From CADEFQ01 sp050249415 (lineage in GTDB: Bacteria; Pseudomonadota; Gammaproteobacteria; Steroidobacterales; Steroidobacteraceae), in contig JBFWQO010000012.1 in NCBI GenBank assembly GCA_050249415.1, positions 61,219 to 125,218 of the forward strand: a stretch of 64,000 bases of DNA. The letters are read 5' to 3'. The notes under the pieces were generated by a model. The model was not told the DNA's origin and made no database searches. It saw nothing but the letters and a program-made list of their open reading frames with translations. The position numbers were made by a program, and so were the translations under genes. This document shows, one piece after another, positions 35,778 through 44,723 of the stretch (positions are counted from its first letter, which is position 1; each line of letters begins with the position of its first letter).

Positions 35778-37057
35778 GTCGGAGGTGCCTTCGTCAGCGA
35801 AGCATAATGGAAGCCGTCGGTGGCCGCCCGGGCCCCGGGCCACAGCTGCACGGCGGCGCCGTCGAGCCGTGCGCGGCGCTCGATCCCGAGGAAACGCTCG
35901 ACCACCCGGCCGTTCTCGGCCGCGAGGACCGAACAGGTTGCGTACAGCAGCCGCCCGCCGGGCGCGAGGCGCGCAAAACAGGTGGCGAGGATCGCGAGCT
36001 GCGTGCGCGCAAAGGCCGGGACGTCGCTTTCGCGACGCAGCAGCTTGATGTCGGGATGGCGGCGGATCACGCCGGTCGCCGAACACGGCGCGTCGACCAG
36101 GATCCGGTCGAACGGCGCCTCGGCGGCGAGCGCGCCCGGGTCCCGCAGGTCGAGCCGGGCGAGCCGCGCCCGCCGCCCGAGGCGGTCGAGATTCCCGCCG
36201 ACGCGCTCGAGACGCTGCGCGTCGCTGTCGACCGCGAGCAGGTCGATCTCGCCGCCGGCCACCTCGAGCAGATGTCCCGTTTTGCCGCCCGGTGCCGCGC
36301 ACGCGTCGAGCACGCGCATGCCGGGCGCGGGAGCGAGCAGCACCGCGGCGAGCTGCGCCCCGGCATCCTGCACCGACAGCCATCCTTCCGCGAAGCCCGG
36401 CAGGCTGTCGACCGCGACGGGCGTCTCGAGCACGAGCGCGGCGTCAAAGCCCTCGAGCGGTGCCGCCGCGATGCCCCGCGCCGCACAGGCGGCCTGTGCC
36501 TGCGCCCGGGTCGTGCGCGAGAGATCGACACGCAGCGTCATCGGCGCGCGCACGTTGCCGCCGGCGAGCACATCCTCCCACCGCTCCGGCGCGTCCCGCC
36601 TCAGCCGTTCGACGAGCCAGCGCGGATGCGCATGGCGCACCGCCGGATCGGTGTCGAGTGACGCGAACAGGCCCGCGTGCTCGCGCACGAAACGGCGGAG
36701 CACGGCATTCACGAACCCGCTCGCGCGCGCCGCCCCGAGTGCGCGCGTCGCATCGACCGCGGCATCGACGACGCCTTGCGGGGCATTGCGGGAATAGACG
36801 ACCTGGTGCGCGGCGGTCACGAGCAGCGCATGCACCGCGGGGGCGATGCGGGTGGCGGGCCGGTCGAGCAGGCTCGCGATCGCGGGCGCGAGGCGCAGGT
36901 ACCAGCGCAGCGTGCCGTAGGCGATCGCGCGCACGGCAGGCGCCCCGGCGTCGTCGCCCGCCGCGCCGCCGAGCACATCGTCCGCGGATCGGCGCTCGTG
37001 CGCGACCGCATGCACCGCGCGTGCCGCGGCAACGAGCGCCGCCGTGCCCTCCTTCAT
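35774..37057 (-). CDS. rsmB: 16S rRNA (cytosine-967-C5)-methyltransferase
   Basis: 427 residues. An N-terminal NusB-like RNA-binding domain (VRAIAYGTLRWYLRLAP, SGFVNAVLRRFVRE) is followed by a SAM-dependent methyltransferase domain: VLDACAAPGGKTGHLLEVAG (SAM motif I), the motif IV cysteine in DAPCSATGVIRRHPDIK and the motif VI cysteine in LYATCSVLAAENG. The two Cys are the catalytic pair of RNA m5C methyltransferases. It modifies C967 in small-subunit rRNA. Its start overlaps the fmt stop by 4 bases and its stop overlaps DUF4390, giving a tightly coupled operon. Confidence 0.96.
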   Translation of the reverse strand: MKEGTAALVAAARAVHAVAHERRSADDVLGGAAGDDAGAPAVRAIAYGTLRWYLRLAPAIASLLDRPATRIAPAVHALLVTAAHQVVYSRNAPQGVVDAAVDATRALGAARASGFVNAVLRRFVREHAGLFASLDTDPAVRHAHPRWLVERLRRDAPERWEDVLAGGNVRAPMTLRVDLSRTTRAQAQAACAARGIAAAPLEGFDAALVLETPVAVDSLPGFAEGWLSVQDAGAQLAAVLLAPAPGMRVLDACAAPGGKTGHLLEVAGGEIDLLAVDSDAQRLERVGGNLDRLGRRARLARLDLRDPGALAAEAPFDRILVDAPCSATGVIRRHPDIKLLRRESDVPAFARTQLAILATCFARLAPGGRLLYATCSVLAAENGRVVERFLGIERRARLDGAAVQLWPGARAATDGFHYASLTKAPPT

Positions 37058-37983
37058 CCGAGCACCGCGCCCTCGAGCGACACGCCGAGCGCGAAATCGA
37101 AGGCCGCCACGGGCCGTCGTCCCGCACGCTGCACGCTCTCGAGCACGAGCACGCCCGCGCCGCAGGCCACACGCACGCCGGCGGCATCGACACCGAGCAC
37201 GGTACCCGGCGTCGCCTGCGCCGCGCGGCTCGCGGGATCGATCCGCGCACGCAGCACCCGGAGCGGTTCGCCGTCGAAGCGCGTCTCCGCGACCGGCCAG
37301 GGGTTGAACGCGCGGACCTGCCGGTCGATCTCCGTCGCGCTCACGCGCCAGTCGATGCGCGCTTCGGCCTTGGCGATCTTCGCGGCATACGTGACCCCGT
37401 CCGCGGGCTGCGGCAACGCCCGCGCGGTGCCCGTCTCCATCGCGGCGAGTACATCGATCAGGGCGGCGGCACCGAGCGCCGCGAGTTCATCGTGCAGTTC
37501 GCCCGCGGTCATGTGCGGGGCGATCGCGACACGACGCATCTCGAACACCGGCCCCGTGTCGAGTCCGGCTTCCATGCGCATGATCGACACGCCGGTGACC
37601 GTGTCCCCCGCGAGGAGGGCCCGCTGGATCGGCGCCGCTCCACGCCAGCGCGGCAGCAGCGACGCGTGCACGTTGACGCAGCCGTGGCGCGGCAGGTCGA
37701 GCACGACCTGCGGCAGGATGAGGCCATAGGCGACGACCACCAGCACGTCCGGCTGCCAGGCGGCGAGCGCGGCCCGGTCCTCCGCCGCCCTGAGGGAGGC
37801 CGGCTGCGAGATCGGCCAGCCATGGCCGAGCGCCTCGTGCTTGACGGCGCTCGCCGTCAGCGCTCGCCCGCGCCCGGCAGGCCGATCCGGCTGCGTGAGG
37901 ACTCCGACGATCGTGTGGCGCGCTGCGAGCGCGCGCAGCGGCGGCACCGCGAACCCGGGCGTTCCGGCGAACGCGACGCGCAT
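37054..37983 (-). CDS. fmt: Methionyl-tRNA formyltransferase
   Basis: 309 residues, the normal length. Seen: MRVAFAGTPGFAVPPLRAL, the formyl-folate-binding and catalytic region VVVAYGLILPQVVLDLPRHG, then NVHASLLPRWRGAAPIQRAL (SLLP signature with catalytic Asn and His) and MRMEAGLDTGPVF. The C-terminal OB-like domain carries YAAKIAKAEARIDW and RAFNPWPVAETRFDGEP. It formylates initiator Met-tRNA. Sixteen bases separate it from the def stop upstream, and it overlaps rsmB by 4 bases. Confidence 0.97.
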   Translation of the reverse strand: MRVAFAGTPGFAVPPLRALAARHTIVGVLTQPDRPAGRGRALTASAVKHEALGHGWPISQPASLRAAEDRAALAAWQPDVLVVVAYGLILPQVVLDLPRHGCVNVHASLLPRWRGAAPIQRALLAGDTVTGVSIMRMEAGLDTGPVFEMRRVAIAPHMTAGELHDELAALGAAALIDVLAAMETGTARALPQPADGVTYAAKIAKAEARIDWRVSATEIDRQVRAFNPWPVAETRFDGEPLRVLRARIDPASRAAQATPGTVLGVDAAGVRVACGAGVLVLESVQRAGRRPVAAFDFALGVSLEGAVLG

Positions 37984-37999
37984 GGCAGGTGGCCCGCGA

Positions 38000-38545
38000 T
38001 CAGAGCGCCGGCACGCGGGCCGGCAGCGGGGTGGCCGGCGCCGCGGCGCGCGCCTTGCGGTCCTTGTCGAGCTTCTTCCTGATCCGCTCGCGCTTCAGGT
38101 CGGACAGGTAGTCGACGAAGAGCTTGCCCTCGAGGTGGTCCATTTCGTGCTGCAGGCACACGGCCGGCAGGCCCTCGAGTTCCTGCTCGAATTCGATGCC
38201 GTGGCGGTCCCGGGCGCGCACGCGCACGTGCGAGGCGCGCTGCACTTCGTCGAAAATGCCCGGCACCGACAGGCAACCCTCTTCGGTGACGGCACTGCCG
38301 CTTTTCTCGAGGATTTCGGGATTGACGAACACTTGCCGCTGCGACTTGTCCTCCGACACGTCGATCACGATCAGCCGCCGGTGATAATCCACCTGCGTTG
38401 CAGCAAGGCCGATCCCGGGGGCGGCATACATGGTCTCGAACATGTCGTCGATCTGGCGGGCCAGTGCGTCGTCGAACTCGGTGACCGGCTCGGCGCGGGT
38501 TCGCAGGCGGGGATCGGGATATTCGAGGATCGTGAGAAGGGCCAT
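38000..38545 (-). CDS. def: Peptide deformylase
   Basis: 181 residues. All three motifs are intact: GIGLAATQ (44-51), EGCLSVP with metal ligand Cys91, and QHEMDHLEGKL with His133, Glu134 and His137. It removes the N-formyl group from new proteins using a metal-bound water. ATG 38545 has an AGG ribosome site and gives the standard MALLTILEYPDPRLR start. First gene of the def-fmt-rsmB-DUF4390-ntrYX run; divergent from the LysM protein. Confidence 0.97.
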   Translation of the reverse strand: MALLTILEYPDPRLRTRAEPVTEFDDALARQIDDMFETMYAAPGIGLAATQVDYHRRLIVIDVSEDKSQRQVFVNPEILEKSGSAVTEEGCLSVPGIFDEVQRASHVRVRARDRHGIEFEQELEGLPAVCLQHEMDHLEGKLFVDYLSDLKRERIRKKLDKDRKARAAAPATPLPARVPAL

Positions 38546-38589
38546 GGAAACCTGCGGCAATACTGCTAAATTTGAACCAGTGCACAAAG

Positions 38590-38631
38590 TTGACATTAAG
38601 CGGTGTGCCCGGGTTCCGGTACCGATTATAA
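38590..38631. promoter_or_regulatory. Divergent promoter region between def and the LysM gene
   Basis: The gap 38546-38672 is noticeably AT-richer than its surroundings. It holds TTGACA at 38590-38595 on the plus strand and TATAAT on the minus strand at 38631-38626, about 80 bases upstream of def. Neither box has a well-spaced consensus partner, so exact promoters are not resolved. GAGGAG at 38661-38666 is the ribosome site for the LysM gene. Confidence 0.4.
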
Positions 38632-38672
38632 CAGCGGGGTCGCTTGCCCCACCCGGTATAGAGGAGTGAGGG

Positions 38673-39902
38673 ATGTTTTCGAATCAGTCAGTTAGCTCCG
38701 CGGCTACCTGGTCGCGTGTGGCCGCTTTTGCCTGTGCGGCGCTCGCGGCCGCGTGCTCGTCACCTGACACCACGGCCCGGCCCGAACCGCCGCAACAGGA
38801 ATACGTGGCGCCGGAGAGCGCGGAACCGGCGTCCGACCAGGACCTGACCGCCACCGAGGCGGCCACGGTCACGAACGAGGCGACGCCCGCCGCGGCACCG
38901 GCGGTCACCGCCGATTCCGTGCGTGCCGATGCGCCGAGCCGCTACACCGTCAAGCGCGGGGACACGCTGTGGGACATCTCGAACCTGTTCCTGCGCGACC
39001 CCTGGCTGTGGCCGGAAATCTGGTACGTGAATCCGCAGGTCGAGAATCCGCACCTCATCTACCCCGGTGACGTGCTGGCCCTCGCCTACGCGGCCGACGG
39101 CACGCCGCGCATCATGCTCGAGCAGGGCGGCGCCGCACGGCTGAACCCGCGCCTGCGCAGCACGCCGGCCGACGGCCCGATCGCGACGATCCCCTATTCG
39201 GCGATCGCGCGCTTCCTCTCGCGCCCGAGCCTGCTCGCGGCCGAACAGATGAAGAAGGCGCCGTACGTGCTCGCGTTCCGCGACGAGCACATGATCGGCG
39301 GCACGGGCGAGGAGATCTACGTCCGCAACCTCGACGCGCCGCTCGATGCGCGCTATGCCGTCGTGCATCCCGGCCAGAAGCTGCGCGATCCCGAGAGCGG
39401 TGACGTGCTCGGCTACGAAGGCGTATACGCGGCCACCGCGCGCGTCTCGCGCGAGGGCAATCCGCTGACGGCCCAGCTCACCGATGCGGCCCGCGAAACG
39501 CTCGAAGGCGACGTGCTGATCGCGAACGATGCCGACGTGCCGCTCACGTTCGAGGTGCGCATACCGAATGCGCCCGTCCGCGGCTCGATCATCTCGGTGG
39601 TCGACGACACGACGCTGATCGGCACCTACCAGATCATCGCGGTGAATCGCGGCACGCGGCACGGCCTCGCGCCGGGACACATCCTCGCGGTCGACCAGGC
39701 CGGGCTCACCGTGCGCGACAAGGGCCGCCGCTCGGGCAACAGCTTCTTCGCGACCGGCAGCTCGTTCGACCCGAAGGTGAAGCTGCCGAACGAACGCGCC
39801 GGCACCGCGCTCGTGTTCAAGACCTACGAGCGCATGAGCTATGCGATCGTGGTCGGCGCATCGCACGCGATCCGCGTCGCCGACACCGTCCGCACACCGT
39901 AA
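38673..39902 (+). CDS. LysM-domain lipoprotein
   Basis: 409 residues. Signal peptide with lipobox-like LAAACSS near residue 28, an acidic Ala/Pro/Glu linker, then a LysM domain (YTVKRGDTLWDISNLFLRDP ... NPHLIYPGDVLAL) that binds peptidoglycan. The C-terminal 250 residues (IPYSAIARFLSRPSLLAAEQ, GTGEEIYVRNLDAP, then GTYQIIAVNRGTRHGLAPGH) form the conserved remainder of this family. Such genes commonly precede dprA, as here with maiA between. It probably sits in the outer membrane or periplasm as a wall-associated protein; the exact role is unknown. Strong GAGGAG ribosome site. Confidence 0.88.
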   Translation: MFSNQSVSSAATWSRVAAFACAALAAACSSPDTTARPEPPQQEYVAPESAEPASDQDLTATEAATVTNEATPAAAPAVTADSVRADAPSRYTVKRGDTLWDISNLFLRDPWLWPEIWYVNPQVENPHLIYPGDVLALAYAADGTPRIMLEQGGAARLNPRLRSTPADGPIATIPYSAIARFLSRPSLLAAEQMKKAPYVLAFRDEHMIGGTGEEIYVRNLDAPLDARYAVVHPGQKLRDPESGDVLGYEGVYAATARVSREGNPLTAQLTDAARETLEGDVLIANDADVPLTFEVRIPNAPVRGSIISVVDDTTLIGTYQIIAVNRGTRHGLAPGHILAVDQAGLTVRDKGRRSGNSFFATGSSFDPKVKLPNERAGTALVFKTYERMSYAIVVGASHAIRVADTVRTP

Positions 39903-39926
39903 CTGCCCCGCCCTCCTGCCCCGGGA

Positions 39927-39944
39927 CCGGCGCTCACGCGCCGG
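39927..39944. terminator. Hairpin at the maiA stop
   Basis: CCGGCGC and GCGCCGG form a perfect 7-bp stem with a TCAC loop that contains the maiA stop codon (minus strand). It lies 24 bases after the LysM gene stop, so it may terminate both converging genes. No T-tract. Confidence 0.4.
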
Positions 39945-40575
39945 CGTCGGGCTGCCTCTCCGGCGCCGCCGCCGCGAAATCCGCCCGGTCCCTGAGCGCC
40001 GCATCGATCGCGACGAGCGTCGGGCACGCGGACAGGTCGCAACCGAAGCGCCGCGCGTTGTACATCTGCGGCACGAGGCAGACATCGGCGAGGGACACCG
40101 CTGAACCGTGGCAATGGCGCCCGTCGCCGGCATGACGGCGCGCGGCCGCCTCGAGCGCCGCAAACCCGGTTTCGATCCAGTGCCGGACCCAGCGGGTGAC
40201 GGCCTCCTCCGGCTGCCGGAACTCGCCGCGCAGGTAGTTCAGCACGCGCAGGTTGCCGAGCGGGTGGATGTCGCAGGCGACGGTGAGCGCCATCGCGCGC
40301 ACCTGCGCGCGCGCCATCGGATCGCGCGGCAGGAGCGGCGGCACGGGATATTGCTCGTCGAGATACTCGATGATCGCGAGCGACTGCCCGATCACCTCGC
40401 CGTCGACCTCGAGCGCCGGCACGAGCCCCTGCGGATTCAATGCGAGGTAGCCGGCCGCACGCTGCTCGCCGCGGGCGAGGTGGTGCGCGACCTGTTCGGC
40501 CGGGAGGCCTTTCACTTCGAGCGCGATGCGCGCGCGATACGCGGCGCTGCTGCGCCAGTAACTGTGGAGCTTCAT
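39934..40575 (-). CDS. maiA: Maleylacetoacetate isomerase / zeta-class glutathione transferase
   Basis: 213 residues. Zeta-class marks: SYWRSSAAYRARIALEVKGL (the SSxx[RC] glutathione-binding active site), NPQGLVPALEVDGEVIGQSL, AIIEYLDEQYPVPPLLPRDP, DIHPLGNLRVLNYL and the C-terminal SLADVCLVPQMYNARRFGCD. It isomerises maleylacetoacetate to fumarylacetoacetate in tyrosine breakdown, using glutathione. No other tyrosine-degradation gene is nearby. ATG 40575 gives the standard start; the divergent dprA lies 70 bases away. Confidence 0.9.
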   Translation of the reverse strand: MKLHSYWRSSAAYRARIALEVKGLPAEQVAHHLARGEQRAAGYLALNPQGLVPALEVDGEVIGQSLAIIEYLDEQYPVPPLLPRDPMARAQVRAMALTVACDIHPLGNLRVLNYLRGEFRQPEEAVTRWVRHWIETGFAALEAAARRHAGDGRHCHGSAVSLADVCLVPQMYNARRFGCDLSACPTLVAIDAALRDRADFAAAAPERQPDAGA

Positions 40576-40645
40576 CGGCAAATCTTCGCTCCTCGCCCGC
40601 AAATGCGCAGCGCGCCTGCGCGTCCACACACAGTATTCTCCGTCC

Positions 40646-41746
40646 ATGGTCTCCGATGCCAGCGCCACGCTCGCACGCTGTCCCGGCCTCACGGTGGAGC
40701 AGTTGTCGGCCGCACTCGCGCTCGCGGGCGATCCGGCCGGCGTGCTCGGGCTCTCCGCGGCGCGGCTGCACGCGAGCGGCTGGCCGGCGGCAGCCGTCGC
40801 ATGGGTGGCGGCGCCCGATCGCCACAAGGTCGATCGCGACCGCCGCTGGCTCGAAGCGGGCGCCGCGCGCCTGGTTTCATGCATGGATGTCGACTATCCG
40901 CCGCTCCTGCGCGAGGCGGGGCATGCGCCGGCGTTCCTGTACGTGCGGGGTGATACCGGCGTACTCGCGTCGGCCCAGCTCGCGATCGTCGGCAGCCGCA
41001 ATCCGACCGCGGGCGGGCGTTCCGATGCGCGCGAGTTTGCGCGCTACCTCGCGGCGGGCGGCCTCACGATCACGAGCGGGCTCGCGCTCGGCATCGACGG
41101 GGCGGCGCATCGCGGCGCACTCGATGCCGGCGGACGGACGATCGCCGTCTGCGGCGCCGGGCTCGACATCGTCTATCCGCGCGAACACGAGGCGCTGGCG
41201 CACGAGATCGCGGCTTCGGGAGCCCTCGTGTCCGAGTTCGCGCCGGGGGTGCCGCCGCTGCCCGCCCATTTTCCGCAGCGCAACCGGGTCATCAGCGCTC
41301 TTGCGCTCGGGGTGCTCGTGGTCGAGGCGGCGCGCCGCAGCGGCTCGCTCGTCACCGCGCGGCATGCCCTCGACCAGGGGCGCGAACTGTTCGCGATCCC
41401 GGGCTCCATCCACAATCCGCTCGCCCGCGGCTGCCACCAGCTCATCCGCAGCGGGGCCAAGCTCGTCGAAAGCGCGCCGGACATCCTGGAAGAGCTCAAA
41501 ATACCCTTTACCAGACAAACACTTGCGACGCCTGGCCCGCCCGAGGCCAACGGGGGGCGGTTGGACAAGGAATACGAAATCCTGTTAGATGCGCTCGGCT
41601 TTGACCCCACGGGCGTCGATACGCTCGTCGAACGGACCGGTTTGCCGGCCGATTCGGTGGCGTCGATGCTGCTCATTCTCGAACTCGAGGGACAGATAGC
41701 CCCGTACCCGGGCGGCCGTTACGGCCGCATCCAGCAGAAATCATGA
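40646..41746 (+). CDS. dprA: DNA-processing protein DprA (Smf)
   Basis: 366 residues. An N-terminal helical domain precedes the Rossmann-like DNA-binding core: YPPLLREAGHAPAFLYVRGD, AIVGSRNPTAGGRSDAREFA, TITSGLALGIDGAAHRGAL, AVCGAGLDIVYPREHEALA, FPQRNRVISALALGVLVVEA and ELFAIPGSIHNPLARGCHQL. A C-terminal winged helix (DALGFDPTGVDTLVERTGL ...) completes it. DprA loads RecA on incoming single strands during transformation. TATTCT ends 6 bases before the ATG and no ribosome site is seen. Its stop overlaps smg by 4 bases. Confidence 0.96.
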   Translation: MVSDASATLARCPGLTVEQLSAALALAGDPAGVLGLSAARLHASGWPAAAVAWVAAPDRHKVDRDRRWLEAGAARLVSCMDVDYPPLLREAGHAPAFLYVRGDTGVLASAQLAIVGSRNPTAGGRSDAREFARYLAAGGLTITSGLALGIDGAAHRGALDAGGRTIAVCGAGLDIVYPREHEALAHEIAASGALVSEFAPGVPPLPAHFPQRNRVISALALGVLVVEAARRSGSLVTARHALDQGRELFAIPGSIHNPLARGCHQLIRSGAKLVESAPDILEELKIPFTRQTLATPGPPEANGGRLDKEYEILLDALGFDPTGVDTLVERTGLPADSVASMLLILELEGQIAPYPGGRYGRIQQKS

Positions 41747-42219
41747 TTAGCGGAAGCGTTCTCGACATCCTGATCTACGTCTTCGACCACTACATGCTCG
41801 AAGACACGCCCGACGTGCCGGAGCGCGAGACGCTCGCGCACGACCTCGAGCAGGCCGGCTTTGCGGCGCCCACCGTCGAGCGCGCGCTCGACTGGCTCGC
41901 CGATCTCGCGGGCGAGCGTCACCGGCCGGATTTCGCCGCGGGACCGCGCGCGATCCGCGTCTATGCCGAGGGCGAGCTCGCGCGCATGTCGACCGAATCG
42001 CGCGGCTTCCTGCTCACGCTCGAGCGCACCGGCATCCTGACGCCGGCGCAACGCGAGATCGTGATCGACCGCCTGCTCGCGCTCGATGCGGAGGAGATTT
42101 CGGTCGACCAGCTGAAGTGGGTCGTCCTGATGGTGCTGTCGAGCCAGCCCGGACAGGGCGAGGCCTACGCACGCATGGAAGATCTCGTGTTCGACAGCGA
42201 CAGCACCGCACCGCATTGA
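41743..42219 (+). CDS. smg: Smg family protein (DUF494)
   Basis: 158 residues with the Smg pattern: VLDILIYVFDHYMLED, LAHDLEQAGFAAPTVERALD, RVYAEGELARMSTESRGFLL and the C-terminal DQLKWVVLMVLSSQPGQ followed by EDLVFD. Function is not settled; the gene is conserved between dprA and topA in many Proteobacteria, and that order is kept here. Overlaps dprA (ATGA) and topA (TTGA), so the three are co-translated. Confidence 0.9.
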   Translation: MISGSVLDILIYVFDHYMLEDTPDVPERETLAHDLEQAGFAAPTVERALDWLADLAGERHRPDFAAGPRAIRVYAEGELARMSTESRGFLLTLERTGILTPAQREIVIDRLLALDAEEISVDQLKWVVLMVLSSQPGQGEAYARMEDLVFDSDSTAPH

Positions 42220-44714
42220 ACCTCGTCATCGTCGAATCGCCCGCGAAAGCGCGCACCATCAAGAAGTACCTCGGCAAGGGTTTCGAGGTACTCGCCTCCT
42301 ATGGCCACGTGCGCGACCTCGTGCCGAAGGAAGGCGCGGTCGACCCCGGCCGAGCATTCGCGATGCAGTATCGCGTGATCGAGAAAAACGAACGGCACGT
42401 CGACGCGATCGCGCGCGCGCTGAAAAAGGCCGACGCGCTGTACCTCGCGACCGACCCGGACCGCGAAGGCGAGGCGATCTCCTGGCACCTGCGCGAACTG
42501 CTCGACGATCGCGGCGCGCTCGACGGCAAGGACGTGCACCGCGTCGCCTTCTACGAAGTGACGAAGAACGCGATCCGCCAGGCCATCGAGAACCCGCGCG
42601 GCCTGTCGATGGACCTCGTCAATGCGCAGCAGGCGCGGCGCGCGCTCGATTACCTCGTCGGCTTCAACCTCTCGCCGCTCCTGTGGAAGAAAGTGCGCCG
42701 CGGTCTCTCGGCCGGACGCGTCCAGAGCCCCGCGCTGCGCATGATCTGCGAGCGTGAGGAGGAGATCCAGCGCTTCGAGGCGCGGGAATACTGGACGATC
42801 GACGCCGAAGGCGAGCACGGCACGCAGCGCTTCCCGCTGAAGCTCACCGAATACGCCGGCACGAAGGTCGAGCAATTCAGCTTCACGAATGCGGACGCGG
42901 CGCACGCGGTCGAGCAGGCGCTGCTCGCCGCCGCGGGCGCCGCCGCGGGCTCGCCCGGCCGGCTCACCGTGCAGCGCATCGAGCGCAAGCAGCGCCGCAG
43001 GAACCCGGCGCCGCCGTTCACGACCTCGACATTGCAGCAGGAAGCCGCACGCAAGCTCGGTTACTCGGCGCAGCGCACGATGCGCCTCGCGCAGCAGCTG
43101 TACGAAGGCGTGGATTACGGCGAGGGCAGCGTCGGCCTCATCACTTACATGCGCACCGACTCGGTGTCGCTCGCGCAGGACGCCGTCGGCGAGATCCGCA
43201 GCGTCATCGCGCAGCTGTACGGCAAGGAAGCGCTCGCCGACGAAGTGCGCGTGTACAAGGTCAAGTCGCGCAATGCGCAGGAAGCGCACGAGGCCGTGCG
43301 CCCCACTTCCGCGGCGATCACGCCGCAGCTGATCGAGGGCCGCATCGACCCCGACCAGTGGAAGCTCTATTCGCTCATCTGGAAGCGCGCCGTCGCGTGC
43401 CAGATGGCGCATGCCGTGTTCGACACGGTGGCCATCGACATGGTGCCGGGGCCGGCGACCGGCAGGACCGAGGCGCAGGCGGGCGGCGGCCACGTGCTGC
43501 GCGCGAACGGCTCGACGCTCGTGAAACCGGGCTATATCGCGGTCTACCAGGAAGGGCAGGACGACAAGGCCGACGACGATTCCGACCATATTCTGCCTGC
43601 GATGCAGGAAGGCGACGCGGTCGCGCTCGTCGGCGTGCAACCCGCCCGGCATTTCACGGAGCCGCCGCCGCGCTATTCCGAGGCCTCGCTCGTCAAGGCG
43701 CTCGAAGAGCACGGCATCGGCCGTCCCTCGACCTATGCGTCGATCATCTCGACGCTGAAGGATCGCGAGTACGTCGACATGGACAGCCGGCGGTTCATAC
43801 CGACCGACATCGGCAAGATCGTCAACTCGTTCCTGTCGAAGCACTTCCACCGCTACGTCGAGTACGGCTTCACCGCCGCGATGGAAGACGAACTCGACGC
43901 GGTGTCGCGCGGCGAGGAGAACTGGACGCAGCCGCTCGAGAAATTCTGGAAGCCCTTCATCGACCTCGTCGAGCACACCGAGAAGAATGTCTCGCGCGAA
44001 GAGGTCGCGCAGTCGCGCGAGCTCGGTCGCGACCCGGCGAGCGGCAAGCCCGTCTCGGTGCGCATGGGCCGCTTCGGACCCTTCGTGCAGATCGGCACGA
44101 AGGACGACGAGGAAAAGCCGCGCTTCGCCGGCCTGCGGCCGGGCCAGAAGATGGACCGGATCACGTTCGACGAGGCGATGGAGCTCTTCAAGCTGCCGCG
44201 CAACCTCGGCGAGACGCCGGAAGGCGAAGCGGTGCAGGCGAACATCGGCCGCTTCGGTCCATACGTGAAATACGGGCCGAAATACGTGTCGCTGAAGCTC
44301 GACGATCCGTACACGATCACGCTCGAGCGCGCGCTCGAAGTGATCGCGGAGAAAAAGGTCGCCGATGCCAACCGGATCATCCAGGACTTCGGCGAGGACG
44401 ACATCCAGGTGCTGAACGGCCGCTACGGGCCCTACATCACCGACAAGCGCAAGAACGCGAAAATCCCGAAAGACCGCGACCCGAAGACGCTCACGCTCGA
44501 GGAATGCCGCGCCATGCTCGCGGCCGCGCCGGAGCGCGGCGGTCGATTCGGGCGCGGCCGGGGCCGTGGTGCGGCGAAGGCGCCGGCGGCGAAGGCTCCC
44601 GCCGTGGCGGCGGTCGAAGCCGCGAAGCCCAGGGCGGCCGCGAAGAAGAAGGCCGCCCCGAAAAAGAAGGCTGCGGCAAAAAAGAAGGCGCCGGCCCGCA
44701 AGAAGACGGCCTGA
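42216..44714 (+). CDS. topA: DNA topoisomerase I
   Basis: 832 residues, type IA. Seen: toprim VIVESPAKARTIKKYLGKGF and DPDREGEAISWHLREL; catalytic Tyr in GLITYMRTDSVSL (near residue 311); HEAVRPTSA; YSEASLVKALEEHGIGRPST; and several C-terminal topo_C repeats built on MGRFGPFVQIG, IGRFGPYVKYG and NGRYGPYITDK in place of the zinc ribbons of E. coli TopA. The tail is a Lys/Ala-rich low-complexity stretch (AAKKKAAPKKKAAAKKKAP) likely to bind DNA. TTG 42216 is the start, overlapping smg. It relaxes negative supercoils. Confidence 0.96.
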   Translation: MNLVIVESPAKARTIKKYLGKGFEVLASYGHVRDLVPKEGAVDPGRAFAMQYRVIEKNERHVDAIARALKKADALYLATDPDREGEAISWHLRELLDDRGALDGKDVHRVAFYEVTKNAIRQAIENPRGLSMDLVNAQQARRALDYLVGFNLSPLLWKKVRRGLSAGRVQSPALRMICEREEEIQRFEAREYWTIDAEGEHGTQRFPLKLTEYAGTKVEQFSFTNADAAHAVEQALLAAAGAAAGSPGRLTVQRIERKQRRRNPAPPFTTSTLQQEAARKLGYSAQRTMRLAQQLYEGVDYGEGSVGLITYMRTDSVSLAQDAVGEIRSVIAQLYGKEALADEVRVYKVKSRNAQEAHEAVRPTSAAITPQLIEGRIDPDQWKLYSLIWKRAVACQMAHAVFDTVAIDMVPGPATGRTEAQAGGGHVLRANGSTLVKPGYIAVYQEGQDDKADDDSDHILPAMQEGDAVALVGVQPARHFTEPPPRYSEASLVKALEEHGIGRPSTYASIISTLKDREYVDMDSRRFIPTDIGKIVNSFLSKHFHRYVEYGFTAAMEDELDAVSRGEENWTQPLEKFWKPFIDLVEHTEKNVSREEVAQSRELGRDPASGKPVSVRMGRFGPFVQIGTKDDEEKPRFAGLRPGQKMDRITFDEAMELFKLPRNLGETPEGEAVQANIGRFGPYVKYGPKYVSLKLDDPYTITLERALEVIAEKKVADANRIIQDFGEDDIQVLNGRYGPYITDKRKNAKIPKDRDPKTLTLEECRAMLAAAPERGGRFGRGRGRGAAKAPAAKAPAVAAVEAAKPRAAAKKKAAPKKKAAAKKKAPARKKTA

Positions 44715-44723
44715 GGCGCCTCG